Source of the DNA: an uncultured Clostridia bacterium
Lineage (GTDB): Bacteria; Bacillota; Clostridia; Oscillospirales; Ruminococcaceae
Assembly (NCBI GenBank): GCA_937893735.1
Contig: CALBGD010000344.1
Location: 1 to 6,455 of the forward strand
Direction of reading: 5' to 3'
DNA length: 6,455 nucleotides
The position numbers and the translations under genes were made by a program. Position 1 is the stretch's first letter, and every line of letters starts with the position of its first letter. Below, piece by piece: positions 5,449 through 6,455 of this stretch. The notes beneath the pieces are model-generated. The model saw only the letters and a program-made list of their open reading frames with translations, did no database searches and was not told where the DNA came from.

Positions 5449-6378
5449 TTGAATATTCTTCATCTTAAATATGCCGTGGAAGTGGCAAAAACACGCTCGA
5501 TAAGCAAGGCGGCTGAAAACCTATACATGGGTCAGCCGAACCTCAGCCGCGCGATAAAGGAGCTGGAGGAATCCCTCGGTATAACCATTTTCCGGCGCAC
5601 GACAAAGGGTATCTCGATAACTCCGGACGGAGAGGAATTCCTGCAATATGCCCGCCAGATAGTCCAGAAGGTGGACGAAGTGGAACAGATCTACCAGAAC
5701 GGCAGGCAGAAGAAGCAGAGCTTCTCGGTCAGCGTACCGCGGGCAAGCTACCTCAGCTTTGCAATGGCGGATTTCTCAAAATGCATGAAAAAGGGCTCCC
5801 CTGCTGAGTTCTACTACTGCGAGACGAACTCCATGAATACGGTAAACAGCGTTGTCCGTGAGGACTTCAATCTTGGAATAGTACGCTATCAGTCGTCCTA
5901 TGAGAAGTACTTCAACGACCTTTTCAAGGACAAAAAGCTCATCAGCGAGACGATCGCAGAATTTACCTATGTCATGCTGATTTCAAGGGACAATCCACTC
6001 GCCTTCAAGGGAGAAGTTGAGCTGGACGACCTCAGGGATTACATTGAGGTCTGTCACTCTGACCCGTATGTTCCCTCAGTTCCGATGATAGACGTCAGAA
6101 AATCTGAGCTCACGGAATTCGTTGACCGCAGGATTTTTGTTTACGAACGCGGAACTCAGTTCGTTATCCTCGGAAATGTCCCGGATACATTCATGTGGGT
6201 GTCCCCCGTCCCCAAAACACTGCTGGAGAATTACAACCTGACCCAGATAAAGGTAAAGGGCACGGACAAGCCCTATAAAGATGTCCTGATATATCGTCGC
6301 GACTACCGACTGAGCGACTTTGACCGGGAATTCATCGCGGCTGTTCATCGGGCAAAAAACAGATATTTCGACATTTAA
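5449..6378 (+). CDS. LysR-family transcriptional regulator
   Basis: This 309-residue protein has normal LysR length. Residues 1-60 are the winged helix-turn-helix: LKYAVEVAKTRSISKAAENL, QPNLSRAIKELEESLGITIFRRTTKGISITPDGEEFL. A linker helix (about 60-90, ARQIVQKVDEVEQIYQ) leads to the effector-binding domain (about 90-300), starting with SFSVSVPRASYLSFAMADF and containing GIVRYQ and ERGTQFVILGNVP. Such proteins act as tetramers that respond to a small coinducer. It follows ilvN by 83 bp on the same strand, with no strong terminator between, so it may control branched-chain amino acid genes, its own gene, or whatever lies downstream; the ligand cannot be read from sequence. Translation starts at TTG, which often lowers output. 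There is no E. coli IlvY-type divergent ilvC arrangement in the window. Confidence 0.92.
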   Translation: MNILHLKYAVEVAKTRSISKAAENLYMGQPNLSRAIKELEESLGITIFRRTTKGISITPDGEEFLQYARQIVQKVDEVEQIYQNGRQKKQSFSVSVPRASYLSFAMADFSKCMKKGSPAEFYYCETNSMNTVNSVVREDFNLGIVRYQSSYEKYFNDLFKDKKLISETIAEFTYVMLISRDNPLAFKGEVELDDLRDYIEVCHSDPYVPSVPMIDVRKSELTEFVDRRIFVYERGTQFVILGNVPDTFMWVSPVPKTLLENYNLTQIKVKGTDKPYKDVLIYRRDYRLSDFDREFIAAVHRAKNRYFDI

Positions 6379-6396
6379 TGCCGTGCTATGCTTTTA

Positions 6397-6416
6397 ATTG
6401 ATATTAATATATCAAT
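6397..6416. promoter_or_regulatory. AT-rich dyad upstream of an outgoing promoter (candidate regulator site)
   Basis: ATTGATAT and ATATCAAT form perfect 8-bp arms around TAAT, 18 bases after the LysR stop codon and ending 7 bases before a -35 hexamer. The position suits an activator or repressor of the next gene. It could instead fold as an AT-only hairpin, but no T-run follows, so terminator function is unlikely. Confidence 0.45.
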
Positions 6417-6423
6417 ATTACAT

Positions 6424-6452
6424 TTTACAGCGCAAAAATAATGTGTTAAAAT
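6424..6452 (+). promoter_or_regulatory. sigma-A promoter reading out of the window
   Basis: TTTACA (6424-6429), 17 bases, and TAAAAT (6447-6452) form a good sigma-A promoter with the same -10 as the ilvB promoter. Its gene lies beyond the window's right edge, presumably on the + strand. Confidence 0.6.
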
Positions 6453-6455
6453 ATT

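Noticed and set aside
5430..5468. Short 12-codon ATG frame overlapping the LysR start
   Set aside because: No ribosome site in front of it, the product (MKGRTRVEYSSS) has no leader-peptide features, and the TTG at 5449 fits the family start.

Overview
The window looks like chromosomal DNA of a Clostridia-type Firmicute, most likely a Ruminococcus/Oscillospiraceae relative. This is inferred from the protein style: a LysR regulator opening MNILHLKYAVEVAKTRSISK, secreted proteins with a Tyr-Thr-Gly-Lys Ig-like unit plus a C-terminal fibronectin-III-like unit, a cytoplasmic LacI-type-domain GGDEF protein, strong AGGAGG-type ribosome sites and consensus sigma-A promoters. No database search was possible, so the genus is a guess.

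Layout, left to right. Positions 1-1377 (+) hold the 3' part of a signalling protein: the end of a LacI/PBP1-type ligand-binding domain, a middle region of unclear fold, and an intact GGDEF diguanylate cyclase domain. Six bases later lies a short flavodoxin-domain gene (1384-1869, +), probably in the same transcript. A perfect 9-bp GC-rich hairpin (1876-1900) sits exactly between this gene and the next, which converges on it, and probably serves both strands. A secreted protein of unknown function (1916-3007, -) with a clear signal peptide follows.

The 196-bp divergent region 3008-3203 has two near-perfect sigma-A promoters facing apart, one for the secreted protein and one for ilvB. Each carries a different perfect dyad in its 17-bp spacer, which is where a repressor would bind. 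Rightward comes ilvB-ilvN (3204-4892 and 4895-5365): the large and small subunits of acetohydroxyacid synthase, the first common enzyme of valine, leucine and isoleucine synthesis. The pair is separated by 2 bp and probably translationally coupled. An 83-bp gap with two small dyads leads to a LysR-family regulator (5449-6378, TTG start), an obvious candidate for controlling the branched-chain genes, though nothing in the sequence proves it. The last 77 bp hold an AT-rich 8-bp-arm dyad and a good sigma-A promoter reading out of the window.

No RNA genes, mobile elements, CRISPR arrays or pseudogenes were seen, and no gene-free stretch exceeds 300 bp. I see no convincing new multi-gene system. 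The most interesting material is regulatory (dyads placed inside promoters, and a short ilvB leader with no room for a T-box or attenuator), together with the sensor-GGDEF architecture and some natural residue changes in IlvB and IlvN.
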